Numbered from the stretch's first letter, positions 16,897 through 25,553 are shown. The stretch: DNA of 64,000 nucleotides from Pseudomonas turukhanskensis (GCF_027922365.1 NZ_BSFN01000003.1:87383-151382); one strand, 5' to 3'. The notes: a model not told the origin generated them from the letters alone. Numbers and translations: made by a program.

Positions 16897-16966
16897 AAAA
16901 GTCTTTCCACGCGGATAAACACCTGTTTTCATAGCACCGTGTTTAGCCGTTCCCGAGCAACACATG

Positions 16967-16994
16967 AAGCCCTGGCCAACGCCGGGGCTTTTTT
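16967..16994 (+). terminator. Terminator after the Q-like gene (tR'-like)
   Basis: Stem AAGCCCTGGC/GCCGGGGCTT (one G-T pair) with loop CAAC and six T. Expected position for a Q-sensitive terminator near the late promoter. Confidence 0.8.
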
Positions 16995-17049
16995 AGTTCA
17001 GCCTACGACTCGTGTACGATCGTGTCTGGTTTCCCTATGAGATACGTGC

Positions 17050-17403
17050 ATGGCCGCGGTAGTACAGCGTTTAAAGCAAACGAAAAATCATACAGCGGGC
17101 GCCTCCGTCCAGCCGGTCTCGTTTGAGTTTGAAGTTTTCGAAGGTCTCGTCAGCTACGGCTTATTCAAGTCTGAGTTGGACGCGGGGTATGCAGCCGATG
17201 CGATTAATCGCCGGATCGCCCAGGTGAAGTTTTGGAAAAAGACTGATGAAGCCATCGAGATGCTAAACGGTCTAAAGCTTGCAGCTTTGGTGTATCACGA
17301 AGAGCTTGCCGAAGATCTGAAGGGTTATTTTGAAGAACAGCGCAAGGCGCGTGAGGCTCGGTGGGCCGCTGAGGCCGACAACGCTTCGAAGCTTGAATCT
17401 TAA
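17050..17403 (+). CDS. Phage protein of unknown function, terminator-bounded
   Basis: 117 residues, with a basic N-terminus, a beta-like middle (SFEFEVFEGLVSYGLF) and a helical charged C-terminus. It stands alone between two terminators (16967 and 17409), so it likely has its own promoter in the 55 bases upstream and could be expressed in the lysogen. No family recognised. Confidence 0.6.
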   Translation: MAAVVQRLKQTKNHTAGASVQPVSFEFEVFEGLVSYGLFKSELDAGYAADAINRRIAQVKFWKKTDEAIEMLNGLKLAALVYHEELAEDLKGYFEEQRKAREARWAAEADNASKLES

Positions 17404-17408
17404 ATTAG

Positions 17409-17433
17409 AGCCCTGGCGAAGCCCGGGGCTTTT
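17409..17433 (+). terminator. Intrinsic terminator
   Basis: AGCCC-T-GGC paired with GCC-CG-GGGCT around loop GAA, then TTT. Very similar in sequence to the terminator at 16967. Confidence 0.7.
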
Positions 17434-17492
17434 GTTGTCCTGGCTTCAAGCGGATGTTAGACGCTTCTTTCTCTGGAGTGTCGAGGTGCCGC

Positions 17493-17729
17493 ATGGAAAA
17501 TCTATCCGAACTCCTTAGTGACGAAGACCTAATAGCGCTCACGGGCTACCGACTCCCGTCCCGCCAAATTGAATGGCTCACGAGCAATGGCTGGAAGTAC
17601 TTCGTGACCGGAGCGAATCGGCCGATCGTTGGCCGCATCTACGCACGTTTGAAGCTCGCCGGCGTGAAGCCAACCGCATCGCATGTCGTATCGGAGCCAT
17701 GGACGCTGGACCTGAGCAAGGTTAAGTAG
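17493..17729 (+). CDS. DUF4224-family small protein
   Basis: 78 residues from the ATG at 17493. The segment LLSDEDLIALTGYRLPSRQIEWLTSNGWKYFVTGANRPIVGR fits the DUF4224 pattern, short proteins seen in many prophages next to integrases or in early/late borders; function unknown, DNA binding plausible. A second DUF4224-like protein lies at 42747-43010 near attR. Confidence 0.75.
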   Translation: MENLSELLSDEDLIALTGYRLPSRQIEWLTSNGWKYFVTGANRPIVGRIYARLKLAGVKPTASHVVSEPWTLDLSKVK

Positions 17730-17794
17730 ACATCTGGCTCTTGCCAATGCAGCTGTTTTGGATGGATCTTGGGTCTCCACAAAGGAGCTGCCCA

Positions 17795-18028
17795 ATGGAT
17801 CAAACGACAACAGTTTTGTTAAACGATCTGGCTGAAAAGGTTTTCGAGCAGTACCACCAACATCACCGGGGAGAGGCCTCGATAGAGTTGGCCGACCCAA
17901 GCGAAGAGCGGAAGAAATTGGCTAGTGATCATTTGGTCGCCCTAGTCCAAAGTCGTTATCCGCTAGTTGAGCCGCATGTGGGGTTCACCACACCCAACAA
18001 GCTCACTCTGATGCTGTATCCCGCTTAA
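17795..18028 (+). CDS. Small phage protein, unknown function
   Basis: 77 residues from the ATG at 17795, which has AAAGGAG at good spacing. Contains NDLAEKVFEQYHQHHRGEASIEL and ends in a beta-like TTPNKLTLMLYPA. Bounded downstream by a terminator. No family recognised. Confidence 0.6.
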   Translation: MDQTTTVLLNDLAEKVFEQYHQHHRGEASIELADPSEERKKLASDHLVALVQSRYPLVEPHVGFTTPNKLTLMLYPA

Positions 18029-18049
18029 CTTTTCCAGTGAGTGAGTATT

Positions 18050-18078
18050 AAGCCCAGGCCAAGTGTCTGGGCTTTTTC
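18050..18078. terminator. Intrinsic terminator between converging genes
   Basis: AGCCCAG/CTGGGCT stem with a nine-base loop and TTTTT. It ends the rightward gene and lies just beyond the stop of the leftward lipoprotein gene. Confidence 0.75.
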
Positions 18079-18101
18079 GTTTCTGGGACTATTGGAACTG
18101 G

Positions 18102-18512
18102 TTACTTTAAGTCTGAGCTGATCAGCGCATCGTTAAGCCGCACCTGTCCACGGCCGGTGGGTAACACCCCAAGATACTGCACGACTGTCCGGGTTATTTG
18201 AGCGCACGCGGCCTCTGCTGGTTGGGTCGGCGCAAAGAAGAAGCCGGTGCCAGGGTCTGTGAACCGCAATGGCACGCCTCTCCACTGACCTACAACGCTC
18301 CCGTTTTGATCGCGAGCTAAGACTTGGTAGCTCAAGCCATCCCATGCGACGGCGGACTTGTTGTAGAAATTGATTTTCACCATACATACGCCGCTTTCGT
18401 TGTCGCCTAGGCGTTCCAAAACCACGCCGGCAATTGGCTTAGGCGGTGGTGTGGAGCAACCGGTGAGTGCAACGGTGAGTGCGCTAAAAAGCAAGAAGCT
18501 GAGACGTTTCAT
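18102..18512 (-). CDS. Predicted outer-membrane lipoprotein (lysogenic-conversion candidate)
   Basis: 136 residues from the ATG at 18512 (MKRLSFLLFSALTVALTGCS). It has a clean lipoprotein signal with lipobox LTGC and acylated Cys at about 19, then a Pro-rich spacer. The remainder is beta-rich (KINFYNKSAVAWDGLSYQVLARDQNGSVVGQWRG). It is transcribed against all neighbouring late genes, so it probably has its own promoter and is expressed in the lysogen. This is the pattern of a moron gene; a role in surface modification or superinfection exclusion is inferred only. The longer upstream frame adds a segment without a signal peptide and is rejected. Confidence 0.75.
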   Translation of the reverse strand: MKRLSFLLFSALTVALTGCSTPPPKPIAGVVLERLGDNESGVCMVKINFYNKSAVAWDGLSYQVLARDQNGSVVGQWRGVPLRFTDPGTGFFFAPTQPAEAACAQITRTVVQYLGVLPTGRGQVRLNDALISSDLK

Positions 18513-18663
18513 TCCTATTCCGTTAGGCCAGTTCAGGGCTGGTGAACGTAGCACTAATTTCGGTGTGAACCAAAGCAGTGGCTTTTTAGAGGTCGTGCAT
18601 CCAGCGCACACGCCTGCGCTCCCCTGTGCCTTCGACCGGGCCTTTTTTTTCGAGAGCTTTCCT

Positions 18664-18981
18664 ATGCCAGACCAACCCGACCACGGCCGGAATGTCTACG
18701 AGCGCGTCGGCGCTCTCGAACAAGACATGGCTGTACATCGCCACCGGCTCGCAAAGATCGACCAGGACCACGGCTCGTCGCCGCACCGTCTGACCAAGCT
18801 CGAGCAGCAGTTTGAGTTCCAGACCAAACAGCTGCAGGCCATTGGTGAGACCCAGGCTCTGATGGTTGGCAAGGTCGATAAGCTCGGCCGCTCTATCGCC
18901 TACGGGCTCGGTGCTGCTGCGGTCATCCTTGCGCTGTTCGACAAGGCCTGGCCGTTTCTGGTGAAGGGGTTTGGCGCATGA
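18664..18981 (+). CDS. Membrane-anchored coiled-coil protein, holin-associated candidate
   Basis: 105 residues from the ATG at 18664. A long amphipathic helix (VYERVGALEQDMAVHRHRLAKID...LTKLEQQFEFQTKQLQAIGETQ) precedes one C-terminal membrane helix (SIAYGLGAAAVILALFDKAWPFL). The layout resembles XhlA-type haemolysin/holin partners. It overlaps the following holin-like gene by four bases, supporting a joint membrane or lysis role. Assignment is structural, not from family identity. Confidence 0.6.
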   Translation: MPDQPDHGRNVYERVGALEQDMAVHRHRLAKIDQDHGSSPHRLTKLEQQFEFQTKQLQAIGETQALMVGKVDKLGRSIAYGLGAAAVILALFDKAWPFLVKGFGA

Positions 18982-19202
18982 AGCTGGTCCCCATCTGGAA
19001 GCGCGCGTGGAAGCTGTCGAGCCTCCAGCTCGCCGCCCTGATTGCTGCCTTGAACGCGGCCGCCTATGGCTGGGTCTCGTTCAACGGTTACATCCCGCCC
19101 TTAGTGTGGGCTTCTGTGAACATGGGCCTGGGCATTGCTGCTGCTGTTGCGCGGGTGGTGCAGCAACCTTCAGTGACTGGCGGCCAGGACGAGCAGCCCT
19201 GA
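18978..19202 (+). CDS. Holin-like small membrane protein
   Basis: 74 residues with two hydrophobic helices (SSLQLAALIAALNAAAYGWVSF and PPLVWASVNMGLGIAAAVARVV), a basic N-terminus and a hydrophilic tail, all holin-like. A similar protein precedes the HNH-terminase block in many Pseudomonas siphophages. Overlaps both the coiled-coil gene (ATGA) and the HNH gene (TGATG). Endolysin and spanins are 20 kb away at the end of the tail genes. Confidence 0.65.
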   Translation: MKLVPIWKRAWKLSSLQLAALIAALNAAAYGWVSFNGYIPPLVWASVNMGLGIAAAVARVVQQPSVTGGQDEQP

Positions 19203-19597
19203 TGCCGTCCCGCCCAGGGCGCATATGCACCGAGCTGGGGTGTGGCAAGGCCACGGCCGCCGCCTCTCACTACTGCCCGACACACAAGGCGGTGGTGGAT
19301 GCCCGCCGCGCCGAGCGTATGAAAGGCGTGCACAGGCAGTACAACCAGAAGCGCGACGAATCCGATGCTTTCTACAAGACAGAGAAGTGGCGCAAGTTCA
19401 GCCTCTACTATCGGCGCCTGCATCCACTCTGCCGCGAGTGTGAAGCCCACGGTCGCACTACAGCGTCTGCCCTGGTAGACCACATCAAGGCGTACAAGAC
19501 CAACCCGGAGCTTGCATTCGACTGGACCAACGTCCGTGCGCTGTGCAAGCCATGCCACAACCAGGTGGGCGAGCGCGTGGGTCTGTCTGCTTCCTGA
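19202..19597 (+). CDS. HNH endonuclease
   Basis: 131 residues from the ATG at 19202. Cys pairs CTELGC and HYCPTH in the N-terminus and CRECEAHG, then ALVDHI and the HNH core ending in WTNVRALCKPCHNQ. HNH proteins encoded next to terminase are needed for cos cleavage and genome packaging in HK97-type phages. Located immediately before a GC-rich cos candidate and the small terminase gene, which fits that role. Confidence 0.9.
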   Translation: MPSRPGRICTELGCGKATAAASHYCPTHKAVVDARRAERMKGVHRQYNQKRDESDAFYKTEKWRKFSLYYRRLHPLCRECEAHGRTTASALVDHIKAYKTNPELAFDWTNVRALCKPCHNQVGERVGLSAS

Positions 19598-19680
19598 AGG
19601 GGGTGGGGGGAGGGGTAAAAGCCCCTACAAAACCATTGCCCGAACGACGGGGGGAGCCAAATTTTCGCGCCGTCAAAATT
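19598..19680 (+). other. Candidate cos (packaging) region
   Basis: An 18-base purine tract, almost all G (19598-19615), is followed by GGGGTAAAAGCCCC and another G run at 19649-19655. This 110-base gap is the only sizeable non-coding gap between the HNH and small terminase genes. Cohesive-end sites of phages with this gene order usually lie here. Confidence 0.5.
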
Positions 19681-19707
19681 CTGATTTGAAAATTGAGGTT
19701 TTAAAAA

Positions 19708-20121
19708 ATGGGACGGAAGGCGACACCTCCCGCCCTCAAGGTCCTGGCTGGTACGAGTCGCCCTGATCGCGAGGTGCCGGACGTACCCGAGTTCGATCTG
19801 ATCGATGATTTCCCCAGCCCACCCCAACACCTGAATGTCGACGGCGCCGAAATGTGGAACAACCTCGGCCCGCAGCTCGTCGCCGCCCGCGTACTCCAAG
19901 TGGTCGACCTCTATTCGCTGGAGCAACTTTGCTTCGCCTGGCAGTGCTTCCGGAAAAAGGCCAAGGCCGACATGGAAGCGACCGCGGCCGAGCTGACCGC
20001 GCTCAAGGCGCTGTTCTCCGAGTTCGGAATGACACCGGCAAGCCGCCGAAAGGTTTCATCGGGCGGCGACAAAGCCCCCACAAACAAGTTCTCCGGCAAC
20101 GGGAGACCCACGAAGGCCTGA
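19708..20121 (+). CDS. terS: Terminase small subunit, P27 family
   Basis: 137 residues with the P27-type pattern: MGRKATPPALKVLAGTSRPDR at the start, AEMWNNLGPQLVAARVLQVVDLYSLEQLCFAW in the middle and a polar tail ending in a GGDKAPTNKFSGNGR segment. It recognises the packaging site and regulates the large subunit. It sits just downstream of the cos candidate and 5 bases before the large subunit. Confidence 0.88.
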   Translation: MGRKATPPALKVLAGTSRPDREVPDVPEFDLIDDFPSPPQHLNVDGAEMWNNLGPQLVAARVLQVVDLYSLEQLCFAWQCFRKKAKADMEATAAELTALKALFSEFGMTPASRRKVSSGGDKAPTNKFSGNGRPTKA

Positions 20122-20126
20122 AGTAA

Positions 20127-21884
20127 ATGGCGAATGACCGCGACTATGTACAGATCGCGATCGACTACGCCAAAGGGGCCATCGCTGATAAGCGCCGGAA
20201 GAAGCACGGCAAGCTAATTCGTCAGGCGGCCCGCCGATTTCTGGACGACCTGAAGCGGGCGAAGAAACGAAATAGCCCGTTCATCTTCGACACCTGGCAC
20301 GCCAACGACCCTTGCGACTTCATCGAGAAGTTGCCTCACGTTGAGGGTAAGTGGGCGAAGCCTGAAATCGAGATGCACCCGTCGCACATTTTTTTCGTTG
20401 TGCAGCTCTTCGGGTTTCGCAAGCGCGACGGCGAAGAGATTGAAGGGTGGGGCTATTTTCGGCCGCGGCGTTACAGTTCAGCGCTGTTCGCGGTGGCCCG
20501 GAAGAACGCCAAGTCCACCTTGTCGTCGGGCATCCTGCTGTACTGCGAGTGCTGCGAGCCGGAAGAGGGCGCCCAGGTCATCAGCGCCGCCACTACGTTT
20601 CCGCAGGCATCGATCATCTTCAACACCGCCAAGCGGATGGTGGAGAAGACCGCCGAGCTGCGGGAGGCTTTCGGCCTTGAGGTTTGGGCTAAGGCAATCA
20701 GCAGGGCTGAGACCGGCGCGACGTTCAAGCCGATCCATGCGAAGGCCAGCACCCAGGATGGTCTGAACCCTTCGCATGTGGGGCTGGATGAAATCCACGC
20801 CCACAAGAACGCCGACCTGCTGAACGTTCTGACCTCTGCTGCTGGCGCCCGGGCAAACCCGTTGTGGCTGTACACCACCACCGAGGGCTACACGAACCCA
20901 GGGCCTTGGGCTGAAATTCGGATGTTCGCCAAAAAGCTGTTGGCGGGCGTTTTCGGCACCACAGCCGACCACTTCCTGGTGGTGTTCTACGCCGTAGACG
21001 AAGAAGACAAGACCGAAGGCATCAAGGCCGACGAAGAGTTTGATGAGCGGGTCTGGATCAAAGCCAACCCGCTGATGGACGTAAACCCGCACCTGCTGGC
21101 GGCCATCCGCAAGGAGGCTGTAGAAGCCAAGCAGATGCCGTCGAAGCTGGCCGAGTTCCGTATCAAGCGGCTCAACCGGCCGGCATCCACCGCCAGCGGT
21201 TGGATCGATCTTACCAAGTGGAACAAGTGCGGCGGGGCGGTCGATCTGGCCTGGCTGGAGGGCTATCCCTGCTGGGGTGGCATGGACCTGGCGTCCACCA
21301 CCGACCTTTGCTCGTTCCGCCTGGTTTGGGATGTGGATGGAGTTCTGTACACCCACGCCTGGCGCTGGGCACCGGAAAGCGCCGTGGCATTCCGTACAGA
21401 GCGCGGGACAGTTCCATACGCGGGCTGGGTGGCAGAAGGACTGCTGATCCAAACGCCGGGGGATGTCACCGACTACCGAGAAATCGAGCGGGTCATTCTC
21501 GAACAGCACGAACGCTTCAACATCCAGCAGCTTGCCTACGACAAGTGGAACGCCATGGAAGTGGCCATCCGTCTGGCTGAGGCGGGGGTGCCGATGCTGG
21601 AATTTATCCAGGGGCCGAAAAGCTACCACCCGGCCATGCAGGCTCTGGAGGTGGCGTACATCTCCGGCGCGCTTGCCCACGGCGGCGACCCAATCCTGAA
21701 CTGGTGTGCCTCCAACCTGGTGGCCAGGCGGGACGACAACTTGAACATGGCGCCAGACAAGAAAAAATCCGCCGACAAGATTGATGACATGGCCGCCCTG
21801 CTTATGGCGGTGGCCTGTGCCCGGCTTGCGGTGGGGTCGGAACCTGACGTCGATGAATTCCTAAATCAAATGCTGAGTGCGTAA
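20127..21884 (+). CDS. terL: Terminase large subunit
   Basis: A 585-residue packaging motor and nuclease of the HK97 type. ATPase: adenine motif around YSSALFAVARKNAKST, with Walker A-like VARKNAKST at 123-131 and Walker B LDEIH from 220. Nuclease: Asp residues in CWGGMDLASTTDLCSF and near the end in IDDMAALLMAV. Length is standard. The stop shares a base with the portal start (TAATG). Confidence 0.95.
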   Translation: MANDRDYVQIAIDYAKGAIADKRRKKHGKLIRQAARRFLDDLKRAKKRNSPFIFDTWHANDPCDFIEKLPHVEGKWAKPEIEMHPSHIFFVVQLFGFRKRDGEEIEGWGYFRPRRYSSALFAVARKNAKSTLSSGILLYCECCEPEEGAQVISAATTFPQASIIFNTAKRMVEKTAELREAFGLEVWAKAISRAETGATFKPIHAKASTQDGLNPSHVGLDEIHAHKNADLLNVLTSAAGARANPLWLYTTTEGYTNPGPWAEIRMFAKKLLAGVFGTTADHFLVVFYAVDEEDKTEGIKADEEFDERVWIKANPLMDVNPHLLAAIRKEAVEAKQMPSKLAEFRIKRLNRPASTASGWIDLTKWNKCGGAVDLAWLEGYPCWGGMDLASTTDLCSFRLVWDVDGVLYTHAWRWAPESAVAFRTERGTVPYAGWVAEGLLIQTPGDVTDYREIERVILEQHERFNIQQLAYDKWNAMEVAIRLAEAGVPMLEFIQGPKSYHPAMQALEVAYISGALAHGGDPILNWCASNLVARRDDNLNMAPDKKKSADKIDDMAALLMAVACARLAVGSEPDVDEFLNQMLSA

Positions 21885-23152
21885 TGGCCGATACCGACTA
21901 CACGATTGACCTGCGCACGCGCAGTCCATTCTGGGCGCGGATGGCCTCCTTTTTCGTGGGTGGGCGGCTCGCCACCCCGGAGAAGGGGTCTCAGCTTGGG
22001 CAGACCTCCGCCGGCGGCACGGTCGGTGACTCAACGCTGACCGATGAACGCTCGCTGCAAATCTCCACCGTGTGGGCTTGTGTGCGACTGATCGCTACCG
22101 TCACCGCTGTTTTGCCGCTGGATATCTACGAAACCAAGGACGGTAACCGGACGAAGGTTGACCTTACCAATCCTCTGGCGCGCCTGCTGTGTTACGCGCC
22201 GAACATGTTCATGACTGCGCAGGAATTTCGTGAGGCTATGACCATGCAGCTCTGTCTGTACGGGAACGCCTACGCACTGATCGAGCGCAATTCGTTGGGC
22301 GACCCGATTTCCCTTCTGCCGCTAATGACCGTGAACATGGATGTGCGGTTGGAAAACAAGCGCGTGGTGTACCGGTACCGTCGCGATACCGAGTACGCCG
22401 ACTTCAAGCCGGCTGAGATTTTCCACTTGAAGGGCTTCGGCTTTAACGGCCTGGTTGGCCTCTCGCCGATCGCGTTCGCCTCCCGGTCGGCAGTTGTCGC
22501 GGTCGCAATGGAAGACCAGCAGCGCGACTTCTACGCCAACGGCGCCAAGGCCCCGCAGATCCTGATGACTGGCGACAAGGTGCTGAGCAAAGAACAGCGC
22601 GTCCAGCTTGAGGACAACCTGAAGGAAATCAGCGGCGGCCCGGTGCGTAAGCGGCTTTGGATTCTTGAGGCCAACTTCACGGCCCAGCCGATCGGCGTCA
22701 GCCCGCAGGACGCGGAGACCATGTCGGCCCGCAAATTTCAGGTCAGCGAACTGGCGCGGTTCTTCGGCGTACCACCGCACCTGGTTGGCGACGTCGAGAA
22801 GACCACCAGCTGGGGCTCGGGCATTGAGCAGCAGAACCTCGGTTTCCTCCAATACACCCTGGCCCCTTACCTGGGGCGCTGGGAGCAATCGATATGGCGC
22901 TGGCTGGTGAAGCCTGCCGAGATTGAGCGCTACCACGCCGAGCACAATCTTGAAGGCTTGCTGCGTGGCGACTCCGCCGCGCGTGCCGCCTTCCTGAAAG
23001 TGATGATTGAGTGCGGACTACTCACCACCAACGAGGCCCGCCGCCTGGACAACCGGCCGCCGCTGCCTGGTGGCGAAGTCGCCACCAGGCAATCTCAAAA
23101 CGTTCCCCTTACTCAACTTGGCCAAACGAACCCCGCACCCAGCGGGGTTTAG
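21884..23152 (+). CDS. Portal protein, HK97 family
   Basis: A 422-residue portal forming the dodecameric DNA gate of the capsid. Typical features: LQISTVWACVRLIATVTAVLPLDIYE near residue 65, FHLKGFGFNGLVGLSPI in the middle and RFFGVPPHLVGDVEKTTSWGSGIEQQ followed by the LAPYLGRWEQSI helix. Its 3' end forms the left arm of a terminator-like hairpin. Confidence 0.95.
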   Translation: MADTDYTIDLRTRSPFWARMASFFVGGRLATPEKGSQLGQTSAGGTVGDSTLTDERSLQISTVWACVRLIATVTAVLPLDIYETKDGNRTKVDLTNPLARLLCYAPNMFMTAQEFREAMTMQLCLYGNAYALIERNSLGDPISLLPLMTVNMDVRLENKRVVYRYRRDTEYADFKPAEIFHLKGFGFNGLVGLSPIAFASRSAVVAVAMEDQQRDFYANGAKAPQILMTGDKVLSKEQRVQLEDNLKEISGGPVRKRLWILEANFTAQPIGVSPQDAETMSARKFQVSELARFFGVPPHLVGDVEKTTSWGSGIEQQNLGFLQYTLAPYLGRWEQSIWRWLVKPAEIERYHAEHNLEGLLRGDSAARAAFLKVMIECGLLTTNEARRLDNRPPLPGGEVATRQSQNVPLTQLGQTNPAPSGV

Positions 23153-23157
23153 TTTTT
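23129..23157 (+). terminator. Terminator-like hairpin at the portal stop codon
   Basis: AACCCCGC/GCGGGGTT with loop ACCCA, then TAGTTTTT. The portal stop is within it. It could reduce protease and capsid transcription unless antiterminated. Confidence 0.75.
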
Positions 23158-23169
23158 CTGGAGGCACGC

Positions 23170-23835
23170 ATGCCAAATATTTGCAAAACGCTCGCCTTCG
23201 AACAGGCCGAAATCAAGTTCGCCAGCTCAGGAGCGAGCACGTTTGAAGGCTATGCCTCCGTGTTCGGCGTCATTGATGGCGACGGCGACATCATGCTGCC
23301 AGGCGCATTTTCAAAGGTGCTTGGCAGCCAAAGCCGCCAGGTCTCAATGCACTTCAACCACCGCACTTGGGAAATCCCGGTGGGTAAGTGGTTGCAGATC
23401 GAGGAAGACAGCAAGGGCCTGCTGGTTCATAGCGAACTCACGCCTGGCCATGCCGGCGCTGCTGACCTGTTGGCGGCAATGAAGCACCAAACGGTGGGCG
23501 GGCTTTCGGTTGGCTTCGGCGCCACGAAAGACGACTACGACCGCATCGCAACCGGCCGTTCGTTCAAGAGCGTTTCCCGCCTGAGCGAAATCAGCATTTG
23601 CACCAACCCCGCCAACGAGCTCGCGACGATCGCGTCGATGAAGAGCCTCGAGGGCGTTACCACCATTCGTGACGCGGAGCACTGGCTGCGAGACGCCGCC
23701 GGTTTCTCCAAGACCGAAGCGCAGGCTTTTATCGCCTGCATCAAGTCCGCAGTTCGGAGCGATTCCGAAAGCGGCGACGACATCGCCGCGCTGGTCGCGA
23801 GCATCAGTAGCTTTCCCTCCAAACTGAGGACGTAA
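23170..23835 (+). CDS. Prohead protease, HK97 family
   Basis: 221 residues from the ATG at 23170 (TGGAGG upstream); the longer frame would overlap the portal and hairpin. Serine protease fold with His64 in HFNHRTWEIPVG and Ser113 in VGGLSVGF, preceded by the FEGYASVFGVIDGDGDIMLPGAF opening typical of the family. It cleaves the N-terminal scaffold region of the capsid protein encoded next. Confidence 0.93.
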   Translation: MPNICKTLAFEQAEIKFASSGASTFEGYASVFGVIDGDGDIMLPGAFSKVLGSQSRQVSMHFNHRTWEIPVGKWLQIEEDSKGLLVHSELTPGHAGAADLLAAMKHQTVGGLSVGFGATKDDYDRIATGRSFKSVSRLSEISICTNPANELATIASMKSLEGVTTIRDAEHWLRDAAGFSKTEAQAFIACIKSAVRSDSESGDDIAALVASISSFPSKLRT

Positions 23836-23837
23836 AT

Positions 23838-24992
23838 ATGGAACTGGCCCAAATCCAGAAGGCAATTGAAGAAGCTCAAAAGAACATGGAATCCCTGTTC
23901 GCTGAGCAAAAAAAGGAAATCACCGAAACTGGCGCCGTCAGCAAAAAGCTGCAGGACGACCTGAAAACTGTCAGCGATGAGCTGAAAAGCGCCGGGACTC
24001 GCCTGTTCGACCTGGAACAAAAGCTGACCGATGGTGCCCCGGACAAGGAGAACAAAAAATCCTTCGCCGAACGAACCGCAGAAGAGCTAACGAAGTCGTG
24101 GGACGGTACGCGCAGCAAGGTCGAAGTGAAGACCTTCAACAAAGTGTTGGGCAGCGGCGCTTCTTCGGCCGGCGGGCTGGTGGAAGTGCAGCGCAATCCG
24201 GGCATCCTGATGCCTGGCCTGCGTCGCCTGACCATACGCGATCTGCTTGCGCAGGGTCGAATCTCCAGCAACGCCCTGGAATACGTCCGCGAAAACGTGT
24301 TCACCAACGGTGCTGCACCGGTAGCAGAGGGCGCGCTGAAGCCTGAAGCTAACCTGACGTTCACCAAAGAAACCGCCAACGTCAAAACCATCGCGCATTG
24401 GATCCAGGCTTCGCGCCAGATCATGGAAGATGCGCCCATGCTCGAGTCCTACGTCAACAACCGTTTGATGTACGGCCTGGCGTTGGTCGAAGAAGGTCAG
24501 TTGCTCAACGGCAGCGGTACCGGTGACAACCTGCAAGGGCTGAACGTTGTGGCTTCGGCCTATGACACCACCCTAAACGCCACCGGTGATACCAAGGCTG
24601 ACCAGATCGCCCACGCGATCTTCCAGACCAGCGAGTCTGAGTTTGAGGCCTCCGGCATCATCCTCAACCCGCGCGACTGGCACGCCATTGCGCTGCTGAA
24701 GGATGCCGACGGCCGCTACATTTTTGGTGGTCCCGCCGCCTTTGCTGCCCGCGTTATGTGGGGTATGCCGGTGGTGGCCACCAAGGCGCAAACCCAGGGC
24801 ACCTTCACCGTGGGTGGCTTCGATCTGGCGTCCCAGATCTGGGATCGCATGGACGCGACCGTGGAAATCAGCCGTGACGATCGCGACAACTTCGTCAAAA
24901 ACATGCTGACCATCTTGTGCGAAGAGCGCCTGGCGCTGGCGCACTACCGTCCAACCGCAATCATCAAGGGCACCTTCACCGCTCAGGCGTAA
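23838..24992 (+). CDS. Major capsid protein, HK97 fold with N-terminal delta domain
   Basis: 384 residues. The first about 105 are a charged coiled coil (scaffolding delta domain) removed by the protease. The shell domain starts near KTFNKVLGSGASSAGGLVEVQ, with TNGAAPVAEGALKPEANLTF and WIQASRQIMEDAPMLESYVNNRL, and ends in VEISRDDRDNFVKNMLTILCEERLALAHYRP. Begins 3 bases after the protease stop. Confidence 0.95.
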   Translation: MELAQIQKAIEEAQKNMESLFAEQKKEITETGAVSKKLQDDLKTVSDELKSAGTRLFDLEQKLTDGAPDKENKKSFAERTAEELTKSWDGTRSKVEVKTFNKVLGSGASSAGGLVEVQRNPGILMPGLRRLTIRDLLAQGRISSNALEYVRENVFTNGAAPVAEGALKPEANLTFTKETANVKTIAHWIQASRQIMEDAPMLESYVNNRLMYGLALVEEGQLLNGSGTGDNLQGLNVVASAYDTTLNATGDTKADQIAHAIFQTSESEFEASGIILNPRDWHAIALLKDADGRYIFGGPAAFAARVMWGMPVVATKAQTQGTFTVGGFDLASQIWDRMDATVEISRDDRDNFVKNMLTILCEERLALAHYRPTAIIKGTFTAQA

Positions 24993-25017
24993 GGGTTGAC
25001 CGATTGCCAATGAGGGC

Positions 25018-25040
25018 AGGGCCGGCAACGGCCCTGTTTA
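25018..25040 (+). terminator. GCAA-loop hairpin after the capsid gene
   Basis: CAGGGCCG/CGGCCCTG with a GCAA tetraloop. The T run is short, so RNA processing or stabilisation of the abundant capsid message is as likely as termination. Confidence 0.55.
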
Positions 25041-25044
25041 ACGC

Positions 25045-25227
25045 ATGAAACAGATCAAAGCGCTGCGCCAGTTCTCGCACTTCCACCTGGGTACGGTGGA
25101 CGAGGGCGAGGTAAAAAACGTGTCCGACGATATCGCCGAAGCACTGATCGGCATGGAGTTGGCTGAAGAGGTGGATGCCGAGCCGGCTGAACCCGAGAAA
25201 CCCTCCAAGGAAAAAGCGAAAAAATGA
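25045..25227 (+). CDS. Small head-region protein, unknown function
   Basis: 60 residues: a short folded-looking part (LRQFSHFHLGTVDEGEVKNVSDDIAEALIGMELAEEV) and an acidic/lysine tail (EPAEPEKPSKEKAKK). Proteins like this often lie between the capsid and connector genes. Overlaps the connector gene by four bases. Confidence 0.65.
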   Translation: MKQIKALRQFSHFHLGTVDEGEVKNVSDDIAEALIGMELAEEVDAEPAEPEKPSKEKAKK

Positions 25228-25553
25228 CCATTGATGTTGCCACCCTGGTGCCGATCGAGCGCATGCGCGAGCACCTGCGCCTGGAATCGGACGATGCAAG
25301 CCAGGATGGCACCATCCTTCTTTATGCAAAGGCGGCGCTGGGATACTGCCTTTGGTACTGCGACGAGCCCCGGTGGCTGACGGCCGGGGACGTTCCTGAT
25401 CAGGTAGAGAGCGCGATGCTCCTGGTCCTGACAGACTTCTTTGAGCACCGCTCCAGCCAGAGCGAAATCCAGCTATACAAGAACCCAATGGCCGAAGCGC
25501 TATTGTTCAGCTGCCGGAACTGGTCGGGCACCGTCCCGGCAGAGGTGGAGTAA
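25224..25553 (+). CDS. Head-tail connector, gp6-like
   Basis: 109 residues, all helical, with RMREHLRLESDDASQDGTILLYAKAALGYCLWYC and VESAMLLVLTDFFEHRSS as in the gp6/QLRW connector families. It forms the ring below the portal. Stop and next start share one base. Confidence 0.85.
   Translation: MTIDVATLVPIERMREHLRLESDDASQDGTILLYAKAALGYCLWYCDEPRWLTAGDVPDQVESAMLLVLTDFFEHRSSQSEIQLYKNPMAEALLFSCRNWSGTVPAEVE

Noticed and set aside
20478..21680. 400-codon leftward frame opposite the large terminase
   Set aside because: Fully contained in a well-supported gene on the other strand.
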